DNA of 64,000 nt from Glaciecola sp049650345 (GTDB taxonomy: Bacteria; Pseudomonadota; Gammaproteobacteria; Enterobacterales; Alteromonadaceae). The stretch spans positions 7,410 to 71,409 of the forward strand of contig JBARZY010000049.1 of NCBI GenBank assembly GCA_049650345.1, given 5' to 3'. Position numbers and translations under genes: made by a program. The notes below the pieces were generated by a model that saw only the letters and a list, made by a program, of their open reading frames with translations, was not told where the DNA came from and ran no database searches. How positions within the stretch are numbered: the stretch's first letter is position 1; every line of letters starts with the position of its first letter. Of this stretch, positions 9,038 through 17,323 are shown one piece after another.

Positions 9038-9883
9038 TTAGTTAATGTCTTGTACATTCATTACTAGTGCATTCCAGTTTCGTTGATTTTCAATGTCGTG
9101 CTCTAAACCTTGTTCGTCAGCTGCACTAAATCTTTTTATTGCAGGGGTTTTACTGGTTGCTTGATACAACCAATATGCTTCTGCTTTAAGTGCTTCATCA
9201 ATGGGCTTATCAATGGATTCATATACAGCTTGTTTACACGCGTTGATTGAATCTGCTGGAAACTTAGCAATTCTATGCGCGAGATTATTCACATATGCAT
9301 CAATATCTTGTGGATCTAGGGCCTTGTTTATCGTGCCAAATTGCTCTGCCTCATCGGCATCAAAATCACGCGCACTTAGTATAACTTCCAGTGCTTTACC
9401 TAAACCTGTTTGACGAGCCATACGCGAGGCACCGCCACCACATGGTAAAATACCCATTGCTACTTCCATTTGCATGAATTTATATTTGCCGCGAGCAGCA
9501 AAACGCATATCCAAGGCAAGCGCTAATTCATGACCACCACCGCGCGCAAATCCTTCAAGTTTAGCAATAGTTGCTTGGGGGACTTTGCTGATACGCTCAC
9601 ATACGGCTTGTAAATCGAGTAGCTTAGCGTCTGAACGAGAAACTGCTTCAGTGGACATATCCTTTAGCAATTCAGTGTCGTAGTGACATACCCAAATTTC
9701 AGGATGAGCCGATTGAAATATCACCACTTTGGTCTCTCGGTCTCGTTCTAGTCTCATTGCCAAGCTATTTAAATCAGCCAACATTTCTTGACCTTGCACA
9801 TTAACTGCACCGAAATCAAAGGTAACGGTAAGGACACCGTCAGTTTGCTGAGTCGTAAATGTTATAAAGTTGTCGTATTTCAT
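9038..9883 (-). CDS. Enoyl-CoA hydratase/isomerase family protein
   Basis: 281 residues of crotonase fold. The oxyanion-hole segment is recognisable (IAKLEGFARGGGHELALALDMRFAAR in outline, near 105-130), followed by MGILPCGGGASRMARQTG. Crotonases act on acyl-CoA thioesters by hydration, isomerisation or hydrolysis; the glutamates of the classic hydratase pair are not evident at the second site (the GILPCGGG stretch), so the exact reaction is open. First gene of the operon ending in lpdA and divergent from a LysR-type regulator 94 bases away, which probably controls it. Confidence 0.85.
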   Translation of the reverse strand: MKYDNFITFTTQQTDGVLTVTFDFGAVNVQGQEMLADLNSLAMRLERDRETKVVIFQSAHPEIWVCHYDTELLKDMSTEAVSRSDAKLLDLQAVCERISKVPQATIAKLEGFARGGGHELALALDMRFAARGKYKFMQMEVAMGILPCGGGASRMARQTGLGKALEVILSARDFDADEAEQFGTINKALDPQDIDAYVNNLAHRIAKFPADSINACKQAVYESIDKPIDEALKAEAYWLYQATSKTPAIKRFSAADEQGLEHDIENQRNWNALVMNVQDIN

Positions 9884-9958
9884 TGTTTATCCGTTCTATT
9901 GATTTGTTGGTATATAGATTAATATTATTGATTTAGTAAATAAATGAGGTATAAAGTG

Positions 9959-9974
9959 AATCAGAATTCTGATT
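9959..9974. promoter_or_regulatory. 16-bp perfect palindrome between divergent hydratase operon and LysR gene
   Basis: AATCAGAATTCTGATT is a perfect palindrome ending 3 bases before the LysR ATG at 9978. It lies in the 94-base divergent promoter region and contains a T-N11-A type spacing common for LysR-family binding sites. An autoregulatory operator of the neighbouring LysR protein is the likely role, inferred from position only. Confidence 0.5.
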
Positions 9975-9977
9975 TGG

Positions 9978-10895
9978 ATGATAATTATGGATACAAATGG
10001 TGTAAGGTTATTTGTCTTAGCTGCTAACCTATTGAATATAAGTGCGGCAGGAAAGCGACTTGGGTTAAGCCCAGCAGTTGCCAGTGCAAGATTGGCTAAG
10101 CTTGAACTAAAATTAGGCGCAGACCTTTTTCATCGCTCAACCCGCAAGGTAACTTTATCTATTGAAGGTGCAGAATTCTTACCCTTTGCAAAAGAGATAA
10201 TTGCACAAGAGGATGCCTCGTTAGCTGCATTAGGGCTTAAAAACTCTGAAGTATCAGGTAAAATTCGCTTTGCTGCTTCAAGCACATTTGCTCAACGATA
10301 TATTGCACCTCTTATGCCTGGTTTTCTTAATAAATACCCAAAGGTTGATATTGAGATGAAGCTGTCTGATTCTCAAGCTAATCTAATTGAAGGCGGATTT
10401 GATTTGGCGCTAAGAAACTATGCGATAGAAGATAGTAGTTTAATTGGGCGCCGTTTATTCAGTGATAAACGTATATTATGTGCTTCCCCACATTATTTAA
10501 AACAACATCCGCCCATCGAATCGCCAGAAGACCTAATAAATCATCAGCTAATTATGTTTATGACAACCAATAAACGTAAACTAACATCAACAACTCACAA
10601 GCGAGAATGTTCTTTTCCGCCACCAAATTGCCAAGCACGTATTACTTGCGACGATGGCGCAACCATGAGGTTGACTGCTGAAGCAGGCGCAGGGATATGC
10701 ATGAGTTCAATCTGGAATGTGCATGCTGAGCTAGAGAAAGGGACCTTAATACACGTTTTACCTGATTACTTTATTGATGATGATGCCGCTATTTGGTTAG
10801 TGTATCCAAAATCAAATGTAGTGACGCCAAAAGTGAGGGCGCTAATTGATTATATGGTTGAACAATTAAGCGATATGCCAATAGGTCACACATAG
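9978..10895 (+). CDS. LysR-family transcriptional regulator
   Basis: 305 residues: an N-terminal winged helix-turn-helix (about 5-62, containing NISAAGKRLGLSPAVASARL and FHRSTRKVTLS) and a periplasmic-binding-like effector domain (about 90-295). Divergent from the hydratase/oxygenase/DUF465/Lpd operon, which is the likely target. An alternative in-frame ATG lies at 9987, 3 codons in, and the two cannot be separated by sequence alone. Typical length for the family. Confidence 0.9.
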   Translation: MIIMDTNGVRLFVLAANLLNISAAGKRLGLSPAVASARLAKLELKLGADLFHRSTRKVTLSIEGAEFLPFAKEIIAQEDASLAALGLKNSEVSGKIRFAASSTFAQRYIAPLMPGFLNKYPKVDIEMKLSDSQANLIEGGFDLALRNYAIEDSSLIGRRLFSDKRILCASPHYLKQHPPIESPEDLINHQLIMFMTTNKRKLTSTTHKRECSFPPPNCQARITCDDGATMRLTAEAGAGICMSSIWNVHAELEKGTLIHVLPDYFIDDDAAIWLVYPKSNVVTPKVRALIDYMVEQLSDMPIGHT

Positions 10896-11048
10896 TCATT
10901 TGCTTGCTATGGCCTTTGCTAGTATTTATGTAGGCATTATTATCAACAATAACCTAATTCTGATTATTCTTTAATCGGTATTATCTATAAAGCCTATCTA
11001 ATTTAAACTGTGCTCAACTTGTATTTTCACACAAATTGAGCCTCAAGC

Positions 11049-11657
11049 ATGAATAAAGTACTGATTAATTATGCGCACCCTGCGCCAAAAAACTCGGTGA
11101 TCAATAATGCGCTTATAAACGCAATTTCGTCTTTAGATAATGTAACCATAAACGACTTATACAGTCATTATCCTGACTTTATGATTGATATAGAAAGGGA
11201 GCAAGCGCTGTGTGAGTCGCATGATGTTATTGTTTTTCAACATCCTTTTTATTGGTATTCAACACCGTCCATTGTAAAAGAGTGGATGGATTTGGTGTTG
11301 GAGCATGGGTGGGCTTATGGCTCAAAAGGGAAGGCGCTTCAAGGCAAAACCGTACTACAGTCAATTACAACAGGGGGCGACTTAGATACGTATTCTAAAG
11401 ATGGTTTCAATCAATTTACGATTAAAGAACTAACAACCCCCTTTCAAGCCACTATGCGATTGTGTAACGCACTGTACTTACCTCCGTTTGTAATAAGCGG
11501 TGCGCACAGAGAGCTGCCTATTAGTTTCATTCAAAAACACGCTAGTCAATATAAAGAGGTGATTAAGGCCTTGCGTGACGAGAAAATAGATACTCATAAA
11601 CTAAATGGACAGGCATGTTTGGATAAATCTTCGATTGAACAAGCGAGGTGTATTTAA
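11049..11657 (+). CDS. NAD(P)H oxidoreductase, KefG/KefF-like ancillary flavoprotein
   Basis: 202 residues of the flavodoxin-2 (NQO1/MdaB-like) family: VLINYAHPAPKNSV at the N terminus, HPFYWYSTPSIVKEWMDLVLEHGWAYG in outline for the flavin site, and an LTTPFQATMRLC segment typical of KefG. In E. coli KefG and KefF are quinone-reductase-like proteins that bind and activate the KefB and KefC K+ efflux systems. Here the stop codon is directly followed by the start of the antiporter gene, matching that arrangement. Cytoplasmic, expected to dock on the antiporter. Confidence 0.9.
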   Translation: MNKVLINYAHPAPKNSVINNALINAISSLDNVTINDLYSHYPDFMIDIEREQALCESHDVIVFQHPFYWYSTPSIVKEWMDLVLEHGWAYGSKGKALQGKTVLQSITTGGDLDTYSKDGFNQFTIKELTTPFQATMRLCNALYLPPFVISGAHRELPISFIQKHASQYKEVIKALRDEKIDTHKLNGQACLDKSSIEQARCI

Positions 11658-13505
11658 GTGGAAAATTTCTTACTTCAATTGTTTATATTCTTGGTGGCCG
11701 GTGCGATTGCCGTGCCGTTAGCGAAAAAACTGGGACTCGGTTCGGTACTTGGTTATTTGTTAGCAGGTATTGCTATAGGTCCTTATGGTGCAAAACTAAT
11801 CAATAATATAAACGATATTATGCATTTCACAGAGTTTGGTGTGGTAATGATGTTGTTTCTTGTGGGGCTTGAATTAAAACCTTCATTACTGTGGAAGATG
11901 AAAAAACCTATTGTTGCAACGGGTGGCCTACAAGTTGTTATAACTAGCCTTTTGCTTATGCTTATTGCTTGGTTTTTCTTACCCTGGCAACAGGCACTTG
12001 CTATTGGTTTGATATTGTCTTTGTCATCCACTGCTATTGTATTGCAAACCCTGCAAGAAAAGGGCGAAATGCGAAGTGCAGCGGGTAAAAACATTTTCTC
12101 CGTGCTGCTTTTTCAAGATTTAGCGGTTATACCAATGCTTGCGGGTATTCCATTACTCACCACGCTGTCAGTGAATGATACTAATGACCATCATTCTGCG
12201 TTTTTCGACATTCATTCGTTACCTACTTACGCACAAGTACTCGCTATTGTAGCTGCAATTGGCGTGATATTTGTTGTAGGAAAATATTTATGTGGCCCCT
12301 TTCTTCGTAGAATTGCAGCTACTGGGGTCAGAGAGATTTTTGTAGCCAGTGCGTTGGCACTGGTAATTGGAACTTCTGTGTTAATGATGTTGGTTGGCTT
12401 GTCGCCCGCGTTAGGCGCATTTTTAGCGGGTGTCATGTTAGCTGATAGTGAGTTTAGGCATGAATTAGAAAGTGATATTGAACCTTTTAAAGGACTATTA
12501 TTAGGGATATTTTTTATCTCGATTGGAGCAAGTTTAAATTTCACCTTGCTTAACGACGAGTTAGTTTTGATTTTAGCGTTGGCGATTGGTTTGATTGTGC
12601 TCAAAGCGTTCATTTTATGGATAATTAGTTTATCGCTACCGATGGATAAAAAGAATAAATCACTTTTTATAGTGGCGTTGGCGCAAGGGGGAGAATTTGC
12701 ATTTGTCCTATTTCAGGTGAATAGAAGCAATGGCGTGTTACCTAGTCATATCATTGAACCACTCATATCTGCCGTAGCAATCTCGATGTTTATAGCACCT
12801 TTATTATTTGTACTATTCGATAAGCTTAGTAAAACTACAACAACACCTAACTCAGTCAGTGAGCAAGATGCAGTGAGCGATGAAGGGCGTGTAATTCTTG
12901 CTGGATTTGGCCAACTTGGTATCGATATTGGGCGTTTACTGTTAGCAATTGGCACCAAGCCTGTAATACTTGATTATGATGCTAGCAATGTTGCAACTCT
13001 CAGAAAGTTGGGTTTTACAGTGCACTTTGGAGATGTTACTCGAGTAGATTTGCTTGAAGCTGCCGGCGCGCGCAAGGCAGAGGTGATTGTAATTGGATTG
13101 AGCAACCGTGAACGTACAGTATTGCTAATTGATATCGTGAAAAAACATTTTCCGCATTTAACTATTATAAGTGCCGCAAAAGATCGCGAAGCTGTATTTG
13201 ATATTCTAGATGCTGGGGCACACAGCGTGCACAGAACAACATTCGGAAGTGCCTTAGATATTGGTCAAGACGCACTTATACAGCTTGGTCATCATTCTTA
13301 CGAGGCAAAACGCATAGCCAATGCCTTCAAAAACAAAGAAGCAGGGTTAACTAATACCTTAAAAAAGACTAGAAGCAGTGAATCTAGTTACATTAATGAA
13401 TATCAAAAGCATCATGAAGACCTTGAAAATATTCTGTCGCTTGACAATGTCACCGAATTGTCTGAAGTGCAAAGAGCATGGGCCGCAAAAGATCCTAACA
13501 AGTAA
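11658..13505 (+). CDS. Glutathione-regulated K+ efflux system protein (KefB/KefC family)
   Basis: 615 residues: about twelve transmembrane segments of the CPA2 monovalent cation:proton antiporter type (1-385), then an RCK/TrkA-N nucleotide-binding domain with a GFGQLGIDIG Rossmann loop (about 413-530). The membrane part contains LVGLELKPSLLW and LSSTAIVLQTLQEKGE, characteristic of KefB/KefC, which release K+ in exchange for H+ when electrophiles form glutathione adducts. GTG start immediately after the KefG-like gene, so translation is coupled. I cannot decide between KefB and KefC. Confidence 0.93.
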   Translation: MENFLLQLFIFLVAGAIAVPLAKKLGLGSVLGYLLAGIAIGPYGAKLINNINDIMHFTEFGVVMMLFLVGLELKPSLLWKMKKPIVATGGLQVVITSLLLMLIAWFFLPWQQALAIGLILSLSSTAIVLQTLQEKGEMRSAAGKNIFSVLLFQDLAVIPMLAGIPLLTTLSVNDTNDHHSAFFDIHSLPTYAQVLAIVAAIGVIFVVGKYLCGPFLRRIAATGVREIFVASALALVIGTSVLMMLVGLSPALGAFLAGVMLADSEFRHELESDIEPFKGLLLGIFFISIGASLNFTLLNDELVLILALAIGLIVLKAFILWIISLSLPMDKKNKSLFIVALAQGGEFAFVLFQVNRSNGVLPSHIIEPLISAVAISMFIAPLLFVLFDKLSKTTTTPNSVSEQDAVSDEGRVILAGFGQLGIDIGRLLLAIGTKPVILDYDASNVATLRKLGFTVHFGDVTRVDLLEAAGARKAEVIVIGLSNRERTVLLIDIVKKHFPHLTIISAAKDREAVFDILDAGAHSVHRTTFGSALDIGQDALIQLGHHSYEAKRIANAFKNKEAGLTNTLKKTRSSESSYINEYQKHHEDLENILSLDNVTELSEVQRAWAAKDPNK

Positions 13506-13547
13506 GGCGTATTTATACCGAAGTTGCTTTTAATAATAGAATGAGGA

Positions 13548-13572
13548 AGGCAGCCCTTAAAGGCTGCTTTCG
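13548..13572 (+). terminator. Probable terminator of the Kef operon
   Basis: Stem GCAGCC (13550-13555) pairs with GGCTGC (13562-13567) across a CTTAAA loop, followed by TTTCGC. The hairpin is good but the T tract is only three bases, so efficiency is uncertain. It separates the Kef pair from the convergent dehydrogenase gene. Confidence 0.5.
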
Positions 13573-13595
13573 CTACAAAGAGATGTATAAGCGTT

Positions 13596-14621
13596 TTAAA
13601 ATCCACTTAACACTATTTTACCAATTGCCGTACCAGACTCCAGTTCTGAATGGGCTTGTTTTAGGTTGGTTGCGTTTATTTTACCCAGTTCTTTACCTGC
13701 GGTTGTTTTAATATGACCTTCGTCAATTAAGTTTGCTATGCGGTTCAGCAACACACCCTGCTCGGCAATATCAGAAGCGTTAAACATTGAGCGGGCGAAC
13801 ATAAACTCCCAATGCAACGATAAGCTCTTAGGTTTGATTTTAATGATGTCTAAGGACTGAGGATCGTCAATTAAACCAATTTTTCCAAATGGCTCTAGTA
13901 CATCAATATATGTTTCAAAGTAAGAACCGCTATTGTTGAGGCTTGCAACATGAGTAACATGCTCAAAGCCTAATGATGTAATTTGCGCTTTCAAAGGTTT
14001 TGAATGATCTATAATAAAGTCGGCGCCTAATTCTTCTAACCAAGCTTTTGAACTAGGCCTTGATGCTGTTGCAATTACGGTCGCACCGGTAATGGCTTTT
14101 GCTAGTTGAACCAGAATAGAGCCAACACCGCCGGCAGCACCGACGACCAATATCACTTCATTAGTTTTCGTAATAGCATTGGGCTGTTGTTTTTTGATGC
14201 GTAAATGTTCAAAAAGAAGTTCATAAGCAGTGATAGAGGTTAACGGTAGTGCAGCTGCTTCGGTATCTGATAGACTCTGCGGTTTTGTGCCAACAATACG
14301 TTCATCAACAAGCTGGAACTCAGCATTACTGCCTTGTTTGTTCAGGTCGCCGGCATAAAATACCTGGTCACCAGGCTTAAAAAAAGAAGCGTCGCTTCCA
14401 GATGCGATTACTTCTCCCACAGCATCCCAACCAAGCACTCTACATTCACCATTTTGTGGAGCGGCTTTTGTCCGTATTTTGCAGTCTACGGGGTTAACTG
14501 CAATAGCGTTTATCTTAACTAATAAATCTCTACCCGATGGAGTAGGTTTCGGTATCTCTATATCTAATAGTGAGTTTGTATCGCCAATTGGCAGACAAGT
14601 GTTATATCCAACAGCTTTCAT
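13596..14621 (-). CDS. Zinc-type alcohol dehydrogenase / quinone oxidoreductase-like protein
   Basis: 341 residues of the medium-chain dehydrogenase family. The Rossmann loop VVGAAGGVGSILVQLA (about 154-170) gives NADP(H) binding. The N-terminal GroES-like domain carries AVNPVDCKIR, and no structural-zinc cysteine cluster is visible, so it resembles the zinc-independent quinone/enone reductase branch (ZADH1/YhdH-like) despite the family name. Divergent from a LysR gene 100 bases away, the probable regulator, as in many electrophile-response reductases. The nearby Kef pair would fit such a role, but that is inference. Confidence 0.85.
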   Translation of the reverse strand: MKAVGYNTCLPIGDTNSLLDIEIPKPTPSGRDLLVKINAIAVNPVDCKIRTKAAPQNGECRVLGWDAVGEVIASGSDASFFKPGDQVFYAGDLNKQGSNAEFQLVDERIVGTKPQSLSDTEAAALPLTSITAYELLFEHLRIKKQQPNAITKTNEVILVVGAAGGVGSILVQLAKAITGATVIATASRPSSKAWLEELGADFIIDHSKPLKAQITSLGFEHVTHVASLNNSGSYFETYIDVLEPFGKIGLIDDPQSLDIIKIKPKSLSLHWEFMFARSMFNASDIAEQGVLLNRIANLIDEGHIKTTAGKELGKINATNLKQAHSELESGTAIGKIVLSGF

Positions 14622-14687
14622 ATTTGAAATCCCATGTTTACAAATGACTCATTATAGAAATTGTTTCGAATACATAAATAGCGTAAT

Positions 14688-14706
14688 GTTTGAATTATTA
14701 TCAAAC
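14688..14706. promoter_or_regulatory. Inverted repeat in the divergent reductase/LysR promoter region
   Basis: GTTTGA and TCAAAC arms flank a 7-base AT-rich spacer, 16 bases before the LysR ATG at 14722. The position fits a LysR-family recognition site controlling the divergent reductase gene. The function is inferred from position and symmetry. Confidence 0.4.
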
Positions 14707-14721
14707 TAAATTTGAAAATAG

Positions 14722-15639
14722 ATGTTGTTAAGCGATTTACAAGTTATCGTTCAAGTTGCTGAGTTTAGAAGTATTACCGCAGCTGCTACCAGTTTGGATA
14801 TGAGTCCAGCAACCGCTAGTGCATCCGTGAAACGGGTTGAACGGTCACTTGGTACTGAACTGTTTGTACGCACAACTCGACATTTGCGACTCTCAAGTGC
14901 TGGCGAGCGTTATTTACCAATGTGTATGAAGGCATTGCAAACGTTGAGTATGGCTGAGCAGAACTTGAAAGAAGAGCTAGATATCGTTGACGGTGAAATG
15001 CGTCTGGCAACATCATCTGATTTAGGGCGAAATTTAGTATTAAGTTGGCTAGATGAATTTATGACGCAACATCCTCACTTGAGACTTAAAGCGCATATAT
15101 CGGACACTAACATCGATTTTTATCGGGATCCGGTTGATATTGCGCTTCGTTATGGCGAGCCCGTTGATTCAAGTTTATACGGGTTCAAAATTTGCAATGT
15201 GCCAAGAATACTCTGCGCATCGCCCGATTATCTGCACCAACACGGCGAGCCGACTCATCCAAAACAGCTTATTGATCACAACGGGCTTTTTTATGAGTTG
15301 CGGGACATTGTTAATGATACGTGGTCTTTTACGAACCAAGAAGAAACCGTGAAAATTAGAATGAGTGGAAATCGCGCAAGCAATGATGGGGACTTGGTGC
15401 GGCGTTGGTGTGTTGCGGGAAAAGGTATTGCAGTAAAAAGTTGTTTAGATATTGCTAACGACTTGCTAACGCAAAAGCTAAAGGTTGTGATGCCCATGTA
15501 TATACCTAAGTCGACTGAGTTGTGGCTAGTTTGCCCAAGTCAGCAGTCGATTACCCCAGCAGTTAGACTTTTACGTGAACACATAAAGGCTAATTGTGAC
15601 AAAATATTAGATAAACTGAAGCGTGAAAAACTTCTGTAA
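14722..15639 (+). CDS. LysR-family transcriptional regulator
   Basis: 305 residues. The N-terminal helix-turn-helix is clear (RSITAAATSLDMSPATASAS at about 17-36, then LFVRTTRHLRLSSAGERYL) and the effector-binding domain fills the remainder. It is divergent from the reductase gene at 13596-14621 and probably controls it. The start ATG follows a weak ribosome site; no better upstream start is seen. Confidence 0.9.
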   Translation: MLLSDLQVIVQVAEFRSITAAATSLDMSPATASASVKRVERSLGTELFVRTTRHLRLSSAGERYLPMCMKALQTLSMAEQNLKEELDIVDGEMRLATSSDLGRNLVLSWLDEFMTQHPHLRLKAHISDTNIDFYRDPVDIALRYGEPVDSSLYGFKICNVPRILCASPDYLHQHGEPTHPKQLIDHNGLFYELRDIVNDTWSFTNQEETVKIRMSGNRASNDGDLVRRWCVAGKGIAVKSCLDIANDLLTQKLKVVMPMYIPKSTELWLVCPSQQSITPAVRLLREHIKANCDKILDKLKREKLL

Positions 15640-15697
15640 GCACGAGTTATTGATGTTGTTGTGACATCGAAAACACAAACCTAATACAAGGAAAAAA

Positions 15698-16303
15698 ATG
15701 AGCCTCTCGGTATTACTCGCAGGATTTTCACTCGGAATCTCACTCATACTGGCCATTGGTGCGCAAAACGCATTTGTGCTTAAACAAGGTTTAAAACAAC
15801 AACACGTATTCGTAGTTTGTTTAATATGCGCGTTGTCTGATGCAATTTTAATATCATTGGGCGTGGCTGGCTTTGGCGCCATTGTGCAAAAGTTTCCGCT
15901 TATTGAGCATGTAGCAAGGTATGCTGGGGCGGCGTTTTTGTTTTTCTATGCCGCATTGAGTATAAAATCGGCACTTACCACCAATCATGCGTTGCAAGCC
16001 CAAGGGCAAGAGGTAGGAAGCGGCCTTGCAGCGGTGATGACCTGCTTGGCTTTTACTTGGCTTAATCCGCACGTATACCTTGATACATTTGTGTTGCTTG
16101 GGTCAATTTCAACACAATACGAGGGGCAACAACTGGCTTTTGGAGTTGGGGCGGTTTGTGCGTCTTTCGTCTTTTTCTTTTCGCTGGGATATGGCGCAAA
16201 ATTTCTGATCCCCATTTTCAAAAATCCTAAAGCTTGGAAGGTGCTCGAGTTTGTGATTGCGGGTATTATGTTTTTGTTAGGGGTAAGCTTGTTGAATGCC
16301 TAA
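15698..16303 (+). CDS. LysE/ArgO-family amino-acid exporter
   Basis: 201 residues with about six membrane segments. The N-terminal signature LAIGAQNAFVLKQGL matches LysE/ArgO exporters of basic amino acids, and the second half carries TWLNPHVYLDT. Exporters of this family relieve intracellular excess of arginine or lysine. ATG at 15698 preceded by AAGGAAAA. The last 38 bases overlap the 3' end of the convergent LacI gene. Confidence 0.9.
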   Translation: MSLSVLLAGFSLGISLILAIGAQNAFVLKQGLKQQHVFVVCLICALSDAILISLGVAGFGAIVQKFPLIEHVARYAGAAFLFFYAALSIKSALTTNHALQAQGQEVGSGLAAVMTCLAFTWLNPHVYLDTFVLLGSISTQYEGQQLAFGVGAVCASFVFFFSLGYGAKFLIPIFKNPKAWKVLEFVIAGIMFLLGVSLLNA

Positions 16304-17273
16304 TAACCAGTTCGGGGTCAAACACGTTTCTAATATTCACATTTTGCTTATACACTCGTTTTAACACGCTTTTAGCGGCCATTTCGCCCATTTCAGTGAT
16401 GGGGTTATTAACGGTAGTAAGCTTAGGGTGCACATGATGCGCAAACAATACGTTATCGAAACCCACGATAGAGAGTTCTTCGGGCATTTTAAGCGTTAAG
16501 TCGCGGGCGCGGCTCATGGCGCCTGATGCCATCCAATCATTTGCGCAAACCAATGCTGTAAATTCAGTCCCTGACTCTACAAAGTGAGATAAACCTTGGC
16601 TACCGCCTACTTCGGTAAAATCGCCCTGATAGAACAATTTAAGGTCAAATGCGATACCTGCTTCTTTCAGTGCGCGTTTGTGACCTGCTAGGCGATCATT
16701 TGCATCGGCTTTTTTGTTTGGCCCAGCAATATACGCAATGCGTTTATGCCCTAGGTCAATAAGATGCTTAGTTGACAGGTAACCGCCTATTTCGTTATTT
16801 AAACAAATACAGGCGTCTTCCATACCAGGTACAAGGCGGTTAACCAGCACTAACGGTATTTTGTTTTTGTTAATTAACGATAACGTTTCGTCGCTGAGCG
16901 CTTCGGCGTGTAAAATAAGCGCATCACAATTTCGACTGATCAAAAATTCAACGGCGTCTTTTTCTTGGGCTAAATCGTTGTGTCCTACCGTGATTATTAC
17001 ATGCTTGTTGGCGGCTCTTAGATTGGACTCAACCGATTGCATCATTTCACCAAAAAATGGGGTGCTTAGTTCTGATACTAACAAGCCAACACTGTCTGAG
17101 CGATTGTTTGCCAACGATCGAGCAACAGAGCTCGGCCGATAATCTAGTTCAAGTACGGCTTTATCTACTTTGGCTTTTAGTTCTTCGTTAACGCTGCGTT
17201 TTCCGTTTAGTACTCGAGAAACGGTAGATAAAGATACTCCCGCTCGCTCGGCTACTTCATAAATCGTAGCCAT
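16266..17273 (-). CDS. LacI-family transcriptional regulator of the glucan locus
   Basis: 335 residues. The N-terminal LacI helix-turn-helix is textbook (TIYEVAERAGVSLSTVSRVL at 3-22, then the NGKRSV hinge region) followed by a periplasmic-binding-protein-like sugar-sensing domain. It is first in order before the GPH symporter and GH1 genes, all on the minus strand. The LacI-type palindromes at 20361-20380 and 29376-29424 are the likely binding sites, so it probably represses the locus until a beta-glucan breakdown product binds. The 3' end overlaps the lysE-like gene by 38 bases on the opposite strand. Confidence 0.93.
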   Translation of the reverse strand: MATIYEVAERAGVSLSTVSRVLNGKRSVNEELKAKVDKAVLELDYRPSSVARSLANNRSDSVGLLVSELSTPFFGEMMQSVESNLRAANKHVIITVGHNDLAQEKDAVEFLISRNCDALILHAEALSDETLSLINKNKIPLVLVNRLVPGMEDACICLNNEIGGYLSTKHLIDLGHKRIAYIAGPNKKADANDRLAGHKRALKEAGIAFDLKLFYQGDFTEVGGSQGLSHFVESGTEFTALVCANDWMASGAMSRARDLTLKMPEELSIVGFDNVLFAHHVHPKLTTVNNPITEMGEMAAKSVLKRVYKQNVNIRNVFDPELVIRHSTSLPLTKT

Positions 17274-17323
17274 TAACTACCTGCCAATATTGTATGTGTC
17301 ATAATCATGGCTCCACTATCTCA

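Noticed and set aside
11783..12958. Minus-strand ORFs opposite the Kef antiporter gene
   Set aside because: They mirror the coding frame of a clear membrane protein and have low-complexity, improbable sequence.
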